Assembly (NCBI RefSeq): GCF_000155975.1
Contig: NZ_GG730300.1
Coordinates: forward strand, 695,085-759,084
Direction: 5' to 3'
Length of the DNA stretch: 64,000 nt
DNA from: Citrobacter youngae ATCC 29220
GTDB taxonomy: Bacteria > Pseudomonadota > Gammaproteobacteria > Enterobacterales > Enterobacteriaceae
Below, piece by piece: positions 13,865 through 22,988 of the stretch. The notes below the pieces were generated by a model that had not been told where the DNA came from, searched no databases, and saw only the letters and a program-made list of their open reading frames with translations. A program made the translations under genes and the position numbers. The first letter of the stretch is position 1. Every line of letters begins with the position of its first letter.

Positions 13865-14715
13865 CGTTGTTTACAACATTACTGGTGTTGATTATTGAAC
13901 GCCTGTTTAAGCTGGGTGAACACTGGCAGCTTGATCACCGTGTCGAGGCTTTTTTCCGCCGGATTAAACATTTCTCGATGATGCGTACGGTGGGCATGAC
14001 CTTGATCGCGATGGGGGTGACGTTCCTGCTGCTGCGCGCACTTCATGGGCTGCTGTTCAACGTTCCGTTGCTGGCGGCGTGGATCTTGATTGGCTTGCTG
14101 TGCATTGGCGCGGGTAAGGCGCGTCTTCATTATCATGCCTATCTGAACGCGGCCGCTCGCGATGACGCGCATGCTCGTGAGGCGATGGCCAGCGAACTGA
14201 CGCTTATTCATGGGGTTCCGCCGGATTGTGATGAGCGAGAGTTCCTGCGCGAACTGCAGAACGCGCTGTTATGGAACAACTTCCGCTTTTACCTGGCGCC
14301 GTTATTCTGGCTGATTGTTGGTGGTCCGTGGGGACCGGTAACGCTGGTCGGCTATGCCTTTTTACGCGCCTGGCAGTCCTGGCTGGCGCGTTACCAGACG
14401 CCGCATCAGCGTTTGCATTCGGGTATTGATGCCATTCTGCATGTGCTGGACTGGATCCCGGTTCGTTTGGCTGGCGTAGTCTATGCGCTGCTGGGGCACG
14501 GCGAGAAAGCGCTGCCGGCCTGGTTTGCCTCGCTGGCGGATCTGCACACTTCGCAATATCAGGTGTTAACGCGTCTGGCGCAGTTCTCCCTGGCGCGCGA
14601 GCCGCATACCGATAAAGTTGAAACGCCAAAGGCGGCCGTTGCGATGGCGAAGAAGACTTCGTTTGTGGTGGTGGTGATTATTGCGCTGTTGACGATTTAC
14701 GGCACGCTGATCTAG
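13861..14715 (+). CDS. ampE: Inner-membrane regulatory protein AmpE
   Basis: AmpE is an inner-membrane protein of the AmpE/CobD-like fold, co-transcribed with ampD. Its role in sensing cell-wall state is not well established. The 284-residue protein begins [20 protein letters not shown]. Hydrophobic segments lie near residues 40-58, 65-82 and 142-160, with a last one at the C-terminus ([19 protein letters not shown]). The start overlaps the ampD stop, showing translational coupling. The gene is followed by a REP element and by an accessory sugar-use pair that is absent from E. coli K-12 at this place. Confidence 0.95.
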
Positions 14716-14717
14716 CG

Positions 14718-14802
14718 ATTGTTGCCGGATGGCGCTAACGCTTATCCGGCCTGGAATGGACAAACGAGTAGGCCCGGTAAGCGGTAGCGCCACCGGGCAG
14801 TT
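14718..14802. repeat. REP/BIME pair after ampE
   Basis: GCCGGATGGCGCTAACGC ... TTATCCGGC and a second arm TAGGCCCGGTAAGCGGTAGC ... CCGGGC form opposing REP units. They lie at the junction between ampE and the accessory glycosidase gene. Confidence 0.75.
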
Positions 14803-14809
14803 CAACGGC

Positions 14810-15760
14810 TTAGATCGTATCCGCTGGCGGCACGCCAAAATCGGGCATCCCGTTTTCGTCCCAGCGCACCAGCTTCAGACGCGTATGGCGGTTCGGATCG
14901 TACAACGGATCGCCCTCAATTTCGGTGTAATTTCTCGCGTGATACACCAGTACATCCTCACCTTCCGGCGTTTGCGTAAAGCTGTTGTGTCCCGGTCCAT
15001 ACTGGCGATTTTCATAGCTGGTGGTAAAGACCGGGCGCGGTGATTTATGCCAGCTCTGTGGGTTGAGCGGATCGTCGTTGAGGTCGATCCACAGTAGCCC
15101 CATACAGTAGTTCTCATCGGTGGCGCTGGCCGAATAGCTGATAAACAGCTTGTCGCCATGCAGCACGACGGCAGGACCTTCGTTGACCCAAAAACCTCTG
15201 CATTCCCAGTCATATTCAGGATGGCTGAGCATGACCGTCTCGCCTTTAATCGTCCATGGATTTTCCAGTTCTGCGAGATAAATGTTTGAGTTGCCGGCAA
15301 TATCGGGCGATTTCTGTGCCCACAGATACCACTGTTTCCCCTGATGATTAAAGGTGGTGGCGTCCAGAGCGAAGGTATCAAACTGCGTTTTAATCTGGCC
15401 TTTCTCCGTCCACTTGCCGGTCAGCGGATCGGCGTCTGCGCACTCCAGCGCAAACATGCGGTGCTGGAACATCCCCAGCTTATCAAGCGCCTGAGTATGG
15501 GTAGCGGCAAAATAGATGTACCACTTGCCCGCCAGACGATGGATTTCCGGGGCCCAGATGAGCTGGCTCATAGGGCCGCTTTCGGGTTTACGCCAGACGA
15601 CAACGGGAGTGGCGGAGCGTAATCCCTCCAGAGAGTCGGCCCGACGAATTTCCAGTCGGTCATATTCGGGCACTGACGCAATGAAATAGTAGTGGCTACC
15701 GTCGCGTAAGATAAACGGATCGGCGCGTTGTTCGATAAAGGGATTTGGCCACTGTTTCAT
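14810..15760 (-). CDS. Glycoside hydrolase family 43 protein (predicted arabinofuranosidase/xylosidase)
   Basis: This predicted cytoplasmic glycosidase has the five-bladed propeller fold of family GH43, which includes alpha-L-arabinofuranosidases and beta-xylosidases. The 316-residue protein has no signal peptide. The three expected catalytic carboxylates can be placed: Asp14 in ADPFI, Asp133 in ALDATTF, and Glu194 in WVNEGPAVV. The substrate-binding motif IWAPEIH lies near residue 68. The stop of the upstream transporter gene overlaps this start as TAATG, so the two are translationally coupled. It probably cleaves short pentose oligosaccharides brought in by that transporter. The exact substrate cannot be read from sequence. 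Confidence 0.9.
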   Translation of the reverse strand: MKQWPNPFIEQRADPFILRDGSHYYFIASVPEYDRLEIRRADSLEGLRSATPVVVWRKPESGPMSQLIWAPEIHRLAGKWYIYFAATHTQALDKLGMFQHRMFALECADADPLTGKWTEKGQIKTQFDTFALDATTFNHQGKQWYLWAQKSPDIAGNSNIYLAELENPWTIKGETVMLSHPEYDWECRGFWVNEGPAVVLHGDKLFISYSASATDENYCMGLLWIDLNDDPLNPQSWHKSPRPVFTTSYENRQYGPGHNSFTQTPEGEDVLVYHARNYTEIEGDPLYDPNRHTRLKLVRWDENGMPDFGVPPADTI

Positions 15761-17166
15761 TAGGCTTTCCTTACGGGTTCAGTCGTTTTTGTATCATGGT
15801 ATTCGTTCAGTTCACGGTAGTTGGCGCGGCGTTTTTCCAGATCGGCCTGGATTTGCTGCATAAACTCGCGGTCAACTTTTAGCAGACGAACCACGCCTGC
15901 GGTAATCAGATAGCCCACGCCCGGGATGATGGTGAACAGCAGCATAATACCGTTAATGGCGGAGTCGCTTTGCGCCTTAGCGCCAGCGTCATAGCCGTAC
16001 CAGGAGAGCAGAAAGCCGACCATCGCTCCGGCAATCGCCAGGCCCAGTTTGAGGAAAAACAGGTTACCGGAGAAGCTGATCCCGGTGATGCGTTTACCGG
16101 TTTTCCACTCACCATAGTCATCGACATCCGCCATCAGCGACCAGTGCAGTGGGGAAGGGATTTGATGCAGGATGTTGAGCAGGAAGTAGAGCACCATGAT
16201 CATCATGGTGGCTTTCGGGTCGAAGAAGTAAAACGCACCGGAGAAAATCGCCAGGATGATATTGGTCCAGAAGAACACCTTCAGCTTGCACCAGCGATCG
16301 GTTAATACCTTCGCCAGCATGCTGCCGATCATCATGCCAACCACGCCGAGGCTGATAAACAATGTGGCGAACTGCGTGCTTTGCTGCATAACCCAGGTCA
16401 CGTAGTACATGGTAGCGGCCATGCGAATAAAGCCCGGGCAGACGTTGCACAGGGTTAACAGCAGGATTTTTACCCACTGATCGTTCTTCCACACGTCTTT
16501 CAGGTCGGCTTTTAAATCGTCGTTAGTCTGCACGGCGGGGCGAACGCGTTCACGGACTGATGCAAAGCAAAACAGGAACATACACATGCCGATGAAGGCG
16601 AGCACCGCCATCGCCATTTGATACCCTTTAGCTTTGTCTGCTCCGCCAAACCAGTCGGCCATCGGTAGCAGGGTGAGGGAGAGCAGCAGGGTTGCGATTC
16701 CTACCAATACAAAGCGATATGACTGGCAGGCGACGCGTTCCTTCGGATCGTTGGTGATGACGCTGCCGAGCGAGCAGTAGGGTATGTTGATCGCCGTATA
16801 GGTAATAGAGAGCAGGAAGTAGGTGACGAAGGCATAGATAACTTTGCTGTTATACGTCCATTCCGGGGTGGTAAACATAAGTACGCTGAATAATGCGTAC
16901 GGGAAAGCCATCCACAAAAGCCATGGACGAAATCGACCATATTTGCTGCGGGTTCGGTCGGCCATCGCGCCCATAATAGGGTCGGTAACGGCATCGATAA
17001 CGCGTACTGAGAGTAGCAATACGCCGACCAGCGCAGGCGCCAGACCAAAAATATCTGTATAAAAATAGTTAACAAACAACATGATGGCGCCAAAAATGAT
17101 GTTGCATCCGGCGTCGCCCATTCCATAGCCGATCTTTTCTTTCACCGTGAGCTTACTGGTTTCCAT
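15760..17166 (-). CDS. GPH-family sugar:cation symporter (XylP/YicJ-like)
   Basis: This is an MFS-fold transporter of the glycoside-pentoside-hexuronide (GPH) family, the group of MelB, XylP and YicJ. I choose the ATG at 17166 (METSKLTVKEKIGYGMGDAG), preceded by GGAG at good spacing. A GTG nine bases upstream is also in frame. The GPH signatures are clear: DAVTDPIMGAMADRTRSKYGRFRPW near residues 55-80 and about twelve hydrophobic segments over 468 residues. It forms a two-gene operon with the GH43 glycosidase. The pairing resembles yicJ-yicI of E. coli in logic: import of a pentose-containing oligosaccharide and then its hydrolysis. No dedicated regulator gene is adjacent. Confidence 0.9.
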   Translation of the reverse strand: METSKLTVKEKIGYGMGDAGCNIIFGAIMLFVNYFYTDIFGLAPALVGVLLLSVRVIDAVTDPIMGAMADRTRSKYGRFRPWLLWMAFPYALFSVLMFTTPEWTYNSKVIYAFVTYFLLSITYTAINIPYCSLGSVITNDPKERVACQSYRFVLVGIATLLLSLTLLPMADWFGGADKAKGYQMAMAVLAFIGMCMFLFCFASVRERVRPAVQTNDDLKADLKDVWKNDQWVKILLLTLCNVCPGFIRMAATMYYVTWVMQQSTQFATLFISLGVVGMMIGSMLAKVLTDRWCKLKVFFWTNIILAIFSGAFYFFDPKATMMIMVLYFLLNILHQIPSPLHWSLMADVDDYGEWKTGKRITGISFSGNLFFLKLGLAIAGAMVGFLLSWYGYDAGAKAQSDSAINGIMLLFTIIPGVGYLITAGVVRLLKVDREFMQQIQADLEKRRANYRELNEYHDTKTTEPVRKA

Positions 17167-17283
17167 CAATTGCACTCCACTAATGAGATATGGAGAGAAT
17201 TATTGTCCGGTACCGGTGTTTTTACGTTGCAGGATAACGCCGCTGATATGGACTAAACGGTTGTGAGTGGGAAAATGTGAGGC

Positions 17284-17315
17284 AGATAACAACCCCCACC
17301 TGATGCAGGTGGGGG
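17284..17315 (-). terminator. Terminator after aroP
   Basis: On the minus strand, CCCCCACCTG pairs with CAGGTGGGGG around a three-base loop and is followed by TTGTTAT. It lies just past the aroP stop and before the promoter region of the sugar transporter. Confidence 0.75.
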
Positions 17316-17323
17316 AGGAGGCG

Positions 17324-18697
17324 TTAATGCGCTTTAACGACTTTGGCGGTTTTCTGTTTACACAGATAGCCGATGCCAAGAATACCAATCCATACCGGGA
17401 TTAAGTACACCGAGATCGCCATGCCCGGCGTCATCAGCATAATCACCAGCACGGCGGCCATGAACAGCAGGCAAACCCAGTTACCCAGCGGGTAGAACAG
17501 CGCCGGGAAGCGGGTGGTAACCCCCTGCTGCTGTTTGGCTTTGCGGAATTTCATGTGCGCCAGGCTGATCATTGCCCAGTTGATCACCAGGGCGGAAACC
17601 ACCAGCGCCATCAGCAGGCCAAAGGCGGATTCCGGCGCCAGATAGTTGATCAGCACGCACAGAGCCGTTACCAGCGCGGAGACCAGAATAGTGTTCACCG
17701 GTACGCCGCGCTTGTCGACGTTCATCAGCGCTTTTGGCGCGTTGCCCTGTTGCGCCAGACCGAACAGCATACGACTGTTGCAGTATACGCAGCTGTTATA
17801 GACAGAAAGGGCGGCGGTCAGCACCACGATGTTCAGCGCATTGGCCACAAAGGTGTCGCCCAGCTCGTGGAAAATAAGGACAAACGGGCTGGTATCAGCC
17901 GTGACGCGCGTCCACGGCATCAGGGAAAGCAGAACCGCCAGCGAACCTACATAGAAAATCAGGATCCGGTAAATAACCTGGTTAGTCGCTTTAGGAATGC
18001 TTTGCTCCGGGTTATCGGCTTCTGCCGCGGTGATCCCAACCAGCTCCAGCCCACCGAAAGAGAACATGATAATCGCCATCATCATCACCAGGCCGGTGAA
18101 GCCGTGCGGCAGGAAGCCCCCCTGGCTCCACAGGTTGCTGACGGAGGCCTGCGGGCCGCCGTTGCCGCTGAACAGCAGCCAGCCGCCGAACAGGATCATG
18201 GCGACTACGGCAATGACTTTAATAATGGCGAACCAGAACTCCATTTCACCAAACACTTTCACGTTGGTCAGGTTGATGGCGTTGATCAGCACGAAGAAGG
18301 CCGCCGCAGAAACCCAGGTTGGGATCTCCGGATACCAGAACTGAATGTATTTACCTACGGCAGTCAGTTCTGCCATGGCAACCAAAACGTACAGTACCCA
18401 ATAGTTCCAGCCGGAAGAGAAACCCGCGAAACCGCCCCAGTATTTATAGGCAAAGTGGCTAAAGGAGCCTGCGACCGGCTCTTCAACCACCATTTCACCA
18501 AGCTGGCGCATAATCAAAAAGGCGATAAAGCCAGCAATAGCGTAACCCAGAATAATCCCCGGTCCTGCAGACTGGATAACGGATGCGCTACCGAGGAATA
18601 ACCCGGTACCAATCGCGCCACCCAGCGCGATGAGCTGTATATGGCGGTTTTTAAGGCCGCGCTTGAGCTGATCGCCATGCGGTTGACTTTCCATCAT
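17324..18697 (-). CDS. aroP: Aromatic amino acid permease AroP
   Basis: AroP is the general proton-driven importer of phenylalanine, tyrosine and tryptophan in the inner membrane (APC superfamily). The 457-residue protein is nearly identical to E. coli AroP, from MMESQPHGDQLKRGLKNRHI to the end. It has the amino-acid permease signature near residues 26-60 (GGAIGTGLFLGSASVIQSAG) and about twelve hydrophobic segments. It is divergent from pdhR across a 564-base gap. Tandem TyrR-type boxes lie 70-110 bases upstream of the start codon, so repression by TyrR with aromatic amino acids is expected, as in E. coli. Confidence 0.98.
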   Translation of the reverse strand: MMESQPHGDQLKRGLKNRHIQLIALGGAIGTGLFLGSASVIQSAGPGIILGYAIAGFIAFLIMRQLGEMVVEEPVAGSFSHFAYKYWGGFAGFSSGWNYWVLYVLVAMAELTAVGKYIQFWYPEIPTWVSAAAFFVLINAINLTNVKVFGEMEFWFAIIKVIAVVAMILFGGWLLFSGNGGPQASVSNLWSQGGFLPHGFTGLVMMMAIIMFSFGGLELVGITAAEADNPEQSIPKATNQVIYRILIFYVGSLAVLLSLMPWTRVTADTSPFVLIFHELGDTFVANALNIVVLTAALSVYNSCVYCNSRMLFGLAQQGNAPKALMNVDKRGVPVNTILVSALVTALCVLINYLAPESAFGLLMALVVSALVINWAMISLAHMKFRKAKQQQGVTTRFPALFYPLGNWVCLLFMAAVLVIMLMTPGMAISVYLIPVWIGILGIGYLCKQKTAKVVKAH

Positions 18698-18766
18698 TAA
18701 ACCTCGTGTGTGGTTTTACTCTTCATATTTCGAGTATTTATTTTTTGAACTACGCAGCAATGCGTG

Positions 18767-18807
18767 TGTAAGTTTGCAATTCCGTTTGTTGTATTAATTT
18801 GTTTACA
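18767..18807 (-). promoter_or_regulatory. Tandem TyrR-type boxes upstream of aroP
   Basis: A good box, TGTATTAATTTGTTTACA (18790-18807), matches TGTAAA-N6-TTTACA in 10 of 12 positions. It has the required G and C 15 bases apart. A weaker box, TGTAAGTTTGCAATTCCG (18767-18784), sits with starts 23 bp apart. A strong box beside a weak box at that spacing is the known TyrR arrangement for repression. Assignment is by pattern only. Confidence 0.65.
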
Positions 18808-19212
18808 GGTGCTGATAGAGAAATATCGCCTTAATGCTTTTGTCTTGATCAGAATAATGTTATGCGGGCGCGAATGCACCTGCTTTATGCGGGGGAGTTG
18901 ACGAGTTGAATAAAAAGAAACCATTTGTAAATGCGAGTTAACCTACCACAAAATTTCCATTTTGAATTTTTATTCATTAATTGTGCTTGATTTGTCGCTA
19001 AACAGACAGGTGAATCGGTTCAGATAATATATTTTTTCGTTTCAATTCCGTTAAAACTACCCCGTGGTGGGTAAATTTAACATTTGTGCATAGTTACATG
19101 TTTGAAACGTTATTTCTGTAATGTTGTTAAAATATGCCTCCTTTACTGATTTCAATCAAAACCTGTATGGACAGAAGGTGAATACTTTGTTACTTTAGCG
19201 TCAAGAACATGA

Positions 19213-19229
19213 AATTGGTAAGACCAATT
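19213..19229 (+). promoter_or_regulatory. PdhR operator upstream of pdhR
   Basis: The 17-base palindrome AATTGGTAAGACCAATT contains the PdhR consensus ATTGGTAAGACCAAT without mismatch. It ends 32 bases before the pdhR start, as in E. coli. PdhR bound here represses the pdhR-aceEF-lpd operon, and pyruvate relieves repression. Confidence 0.93.
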
Positions 19230-19261
19230 GACTCCGGGCAAATGGCTTAAGACAGGAAATC

Positions 19262-20026
19262 ATGGCCTACAGCAAAATCCGCCAACCAAAACTCTCCGAT
19301 GTGATTGAGCAGCAGCTGGAGTTTTTAATTCTTGAGGGGACACTTCGCCCCGGAGAAAAACTCCCACCGGAACGCGAGCTGGCAAAACAGTTCGACGTCT
19401 CCCGCCCCTCCTTACGCGAGGCGATCCAACGCCTTGAAGCGAAGGGGTTGCTGCTTCGTCGTCAGGGCGGCGGCACTTTTGTTCAGAGCAGCTTGTGGCA
19501 AAGCTTTAGCGACCCACTGGTAGAGCTGCTCTCCGACCATCCTGAATCCCAGTTTGACCTGCTCGAAACGCGCCATGCGTTGGAAGGCATTGCAGCGTAT
19601 TACGCTGCACTGCGCAGCACGGATGAAGACAAAACGCGTATCCGTGAGCTCCACCATGCGATCGAGCTTGCTCAACAGTCCGGCGATCTTGACGGCGAAT
19701 CCGATGCGGTACTCCAGTATCAAATTGCTGTCACCGAAGCGGCACACAATGTGGTGCTGCTCCATCTGCTAAGGTGTATGGAGCCAATGCTGGCCCAGAA
19801 CGTTCGGCAAAACTTCGAATTGCTGTATGCGCGTCGCGAGATGCTGCCTCTGGTAAGCAGTCACCGTACCCGCATTTTTGAAGCCATCATCGCCGGGAAG
19901 CCCGAAGAGGCGCGTGAAGCGTCTCACCGTCACCTGGCGTTTATCGAAGAGATTTTGCTGGACAGAAGCCGTGAGGAAAGCCGTCGTGAACGCGCCTTAC
20001 GCCGTCTGGAGCAACGAAAGAATTAG
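19262..20026 (+). CDS. pdhR: Pyruvate-sensing transcriptional repressor PdhR
   Basis: PdhR is a GntR-family repressor (FadR subfamily) of the pyruvate dehydrogenase operon and of respiratory genes. Pyruvate is the inducer. The 254-residue protein has an N-terminal winged helix-turn-helix ([20 protein letters not shown], about residues 28-47, then [17 protein letters not shown]) and an all-helical FCD effector domain in the C-terminal half. The start [20 protein letters not shown] matches E. coli. Its own operator lies just upstream. The gap to aceE is 284 bases because an ERIC element has been inserted; from memory it is about 160 bases in E. coli. Confidence 0.98.
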   Translation: MAYSKIRQPKLSDVIEQQLEFLILEGTLRPGEKLPPERELAKQFDVSRPSLREAIQRLEAKGLLLRRQGGGTFVQSSLWQSFSDPLVELLSDHPESQFDLLETRHALEGIAAYYAALRSTDEDKTRIRELHHAIELAQQSGDLDGESDAVLQYQIAVTEAAHNVVLLHLLRCMEPMLAQNVRQNFELLYARREMLPLVSSHRTRIFEAIIAGKPEEAREASHRHLAFIEEILLDRSREESRRERALRRLEQRKN

Positions 20027-20131
20027 TGATTTTTCTGGCAGAACGTTAACCAGAAGATGTTGTAAATCAAGCGCTAATAAAATGCGCGGCAACTAAACGC
20101 AGAACCTGTCTTATTGCGCTTTTGGTTGTTC

Positions 20132-20254
20132 AAAATAATTCGGGTTGTATCGCGGCGGCAAGCGCGCGAGTCGCCAGGAGCATAGTGAACTATGTGACTG
20201 GTGCGAGGAAGCGCAGCCAACAAAGAGACAACCTGAAGTATGAAGAACAAAGAA
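20132..20254 (-). repeat. ERIC (IRU) element between pdhR and aceE
   Basis: The core CCAGGAGCATAGTGAACTAT followed by GTGACTGG and GCGCAGCCAAC matches the ERIC consensus centre (CCAGGAGCTTACAT, GTGACTGGGG). The outer arms CGGGTTGTA ... ACAACCTGAAGTATGA also fit. Its length accounts for the extra spacing between pdhR and aceE relative to E. coli. It will be transcribed in pdhR-aceEF mRNA and can fold into a long hairpin. Confidence 0.88.
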
Positions 20255-20310
20255 CGCAATGGGACAGGTTCCAGATAACTCAACGTATTAGATAGATAAG
20301 GAATACCCCC

Positions 20311-22974
20311 ATGTCAGAACGTTTCCCAAATGACGTGGATCCGATCGAAACTCGCGACTGGCTACAGGCGATCGAATCGGTCATCCGTGAAGAAGGTGTT
20401 GAGCGCGCTCAGTATCTGATCGACCAACTGCTTTCAGAAGCCCGCAAAGGCGGCGTGAAAGTAGCGGCAGGTGCAGGGGCCAGCAATTATGTCAACACTA
20501 TTGCCGTTGAAGATGAGCCGGAATACCCGGGCAATCTGGAGCTGGAGCGTCGTATTCGTTCTGCTATCCGCTGGAACGCCATCATGACCGTACTGCGCGC
20601 GTCTAAAAAGGACCTCGAGCTGGGTGGCCACATGGCATCCTTCCAGTCCTCCGCAACGGTATATGATGTTTGCTTCAACCACTTCTTCCGTGCACGCAAC
20701 GAGCAGGACGGCGGCGATCTGGTGTATTTCCAGGGCCACATCTCTCCGGGCATCTACGCACGCGCATTCCTGGAAGGTCGTCTGACTGAAGAGCAGATGA
20801 ACAACTTCCGTCAGGAAGTTCATGGCAAAGGCCTGTCTTCCTACCCGCACCCGAAACTGATGCCGGAATTCTGGCAGTTCCCGACCGTATCTATGGGTCT
20901 GGGCCCAATCGGTGCTATCTACCAGGCTAAGTTCCTGAAATATCTGGAACACCGTGGCCTGAAAGATACCTCTAAACAAACCGTTTATGCCTTCCTGGGC
21001 GACGGCGAGATGGATGAGCCGGAATCTAAGGGCGCGATCACCATCGCCACCCGTGAAAAACTGGACAACCTGGTCTTTGTTATCAACTGTAACCTGCAGC
21101 GTCTTGACGGTCCGGTCACCGGTAACGGCAAGATTGTTAACGAACTGGAAGGCATCTTCGCGGGCGCTGGCTGGAACGTTATCAAAGTCATGTGGGGCGG
21201 TCGTTGGGATGAGCTGCTGCGTAAAGATACCAGCGGTAAACTGATCCAGCTGATGAACGAAACCGTTGACGGCGACTACCAGACCTTCAAATCCAAAGAC
21301 GGTGCCTACGTTCGCGAGCACTTCTTCGGTAAATACCCGGAAACCGCAGCCCTGGTTGCTGACTGGACTGACGAGCAGATCTGGTCTCTGAACCGTGGTG
21401 GTCACGATCCGAAGAAAGTCTACGCTGCACTGAAAAAAGCGCAGGAAACCAAAGGCAAAGCTACCGTAATCCTCGCCCATACCATCAAAGGTTACGGCAT
21501 GGGTGACACCGCTGAAGGTAAAAACATCGCGCACCAGGTTAAGAAAATGAACATGGACGGCGTGCGTTATATCCGCGACCGTTTCAACGTTCCTGTGACC
21601 GATGAGCAGGTTGAAAACCTGTCCTACATCACCTTCCCGGAAGGTTCTGAAGAGCACACTTATCTGCACGCTCAGCGTCAGAAACTGCACGGCTATCTGC
21701 CTGCTCGTCAGCCGAACTTCACCGAGAAGCTGGAACTGCCTGCTCTGGAAGACTTCAGCGCGCTGCTGGAAGAGCAGAACAAAGAAATCTCCACCACCAT
21801 CGCTTTCGTTCGTGCCCTGAACGTGATGCTGAAGAACAAGTCGATCAAAGATCGTCTGGTGCCGATCATCGCTGACGAAGCGCGTACTTTCGGTATGGAA
21901 GGTCTGTTCCGTCAGATCGGTATCTACAGCCCGAACGGCCAGCAGTACACCCCGCAGGACCGTGAGCAGGTTGCTTACTATAAAGAAGACGAGAAAGGTC
22001 AGATCCTGCAGGAAGGTATCAACGAGCTGGGTGCTGGCGCGTCCTGGCTGGCTGCTGCGACTTCTTACAGCACCAACGATCTGCCGATGATTCCGTTCTA
22101 CATCTACTACTCCATGTTCGGGTTCCAGCGTATCGGCGACCTGTGCTGGCAGGCAGGCGATCAGCAGGCTCGCGGCTTCCTGATTGGCGGAACTTCCGGT
22201 CGTACCACGCTGAACGGCGAAGGTCTGCAGCACGAAGATGGTCACAGCCACATTCAGTCTCTGACTATCCCGAACTGTATCTCTTACGATCCGTCTTACG
22301 CGTACGAAGTTGCGGTCATCATGCACGATGGTCTGGAGCGTATGTACGGTGAGAAACAAGAGAACGTTTACTACTACATCACCACGCTGAACGAAAACTA
22401 CCACATGCCGGCTATGCCAGCAGGCGCCGAGGAAGGTATCCGTAAAGGTATCTACAAACTCGAAACCCTCGAAGGTAAGAAAGGTAAAGTTCAGCTGCTG
22501 GGCTCCGGCTCTATCCTGCGCCACGTGCGCGAAGCAGCCCAGATCCTGGCGAACGACTACGGTGTAGGTTCTGACGTTTACAGCGTGACCTCCTTCACTG
22601 AACTGGCGCGTGATGGCCAGGATTGCGAGCGCTGGAACATGCTGCACCCGATGGAAACGCCGCGCGTTCCGTACATCGCCCAGGTGATGAACGACGCACC
22701 GGCTGTGGCATCTACTGACTATATGAAACTGTTTGCCGAACAGGTTCGTACTTATGTACCGGCTGATGATTACCGCGTACTGGGTACTGACGGCTTCGGT
22801 CGCTCTGACAGCCGTGAAAACCTGCGTCACCACTTCGAAGTTGATGCTTCCTACGTGGTTGTAGCGGCCCTGGGCGAACTGGCTAAACGTGGCGAAATCG
22901 ATAAGAAAGTGGTTGCAGACGCAATCACCAAATTCAACATCGATGCAGATAAAGTTAACCCGCGTCTGGCGTAA
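20311..22974 (+). CDS. aceE: Pyruvate dehydrogenase E1 component AceE
   Basis: AceE is the thiamine-diphosphate enzyme that decarboxylates pyruvate and reductively acetylates the lipoyl arms of AceF in the pyruvate dehydrogenase complex. The 887-residue protein equals E. coli in length and is the homodimeric E1 type. The ThDP motif GDG-x~27-N is seen as [12 protein letters not shown] ... [17 protein letters not shown] near residues 229-265. The start [20 protein letters not shown] follows a clear AAGGAATA ribosome binding site. aceF starts 14 bases later. Transcription comes from the PdhR-controlled promoter ahead of pdhR, through the ERIC element. Confidence 0.99.
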   Translation: MSERFPNDVDPIETRDWLQAIESVIREEGVERAQYLIDQLLSEARKGGVKVAAGAGASNYVNTIAVEDEPEYPGNLELERRIRSAIRWNAIMTVLRASKKDLELGGHMASFQSSATVYDVCFNHFFRARNEQDGGDLVYFQGHISPGIYARAFLEGRLTEEQMNNFRQEVHGKGLSSYPHPKLMPEFWQFPTVSMGLGPIGAIYQAKFLKYLEHRGLKDTSKQTVYAFLGDGEMDEPESKGAITIATREKLDNLVFVINCNLQRLDGPVTGNGKIVNELEGIFAGAGWNVIKVMWGGRWDELLRKDTSGKLIQLMNETVDGDYQTFKSKDGAYVREHFFGKYPETAALVADWTDEQIWSLNRGGHDPKKVYAALKKAQETKGKATVILAHTIKGYGMGDTAEGKNIAHQVKKMNMDGVRYIRDRFNVPVTDEQVENLSYITFPEGSEEHTYLHAQRQKLHGYLPARQPNFTEKLELPALEDFSALLEEQNKEISTTIAFVRALNVMLKNKSIKDRLVPIIADEARTFGMEGLFRQIGIYSPNGQQYTPQDREQVAYYKEDEKGQILQEGINELGAGASWLAAATSYSTNDLPMIPFYIYYSMFGFQRIGDLCWQAGDQQARGFLIGGTSGRTTLNGEGLQHEDGHSHIQSLTIPNCISYDPSYAYEVAVIMHDGLERMYGEKQENVYYYITTLNENYHMPAMPAGAEEGIRKGIYKLETLEGKKGKVQLLGSGSILRHVREAAQILANDYGVGSDVYSVTSFTELARDGQDCERWNMLHPMETPRVPYIAQVMNDAPAVASTDYMKLFAEQVRTYVPADDYRVLGTDGFGRSDSRENLRHHFEVDASYVVVAALGELAKRGEIDKKVVADAITKFNIDADKVNPRLA

Positions 22975-22988
22975 GAGGTAAAAGAATA

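Larger units (their letters stand above)
18698..19261. other. aroP-pdhR divergent intergenic region
   Basis: This 564-base AT-rich gap has no credible gene. It holds the aroP control region (tandem TyrR-type boxes) on the left and the pdhR promoter with its PdhR operator just before the pdhR start on the right. The middle, about 18945-19200, is AT-rich with no further site I can assign. Confidence 0.7.

Noticed and set aside
17555..18601. Open frame of 348 codons opposite aroP
   Set aside because: Antisense shadow of a membrane protein gene; the product is hydrophilic and shows no family features.
20434..22833. Open frame of 799 codons on the minus strand opposite aceE
   Set aside because: It is a shadow of the strongly biased codon use of aceE. 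No ribosome binding site, domain or conservation pattern supports it, and the sense gene is certain.
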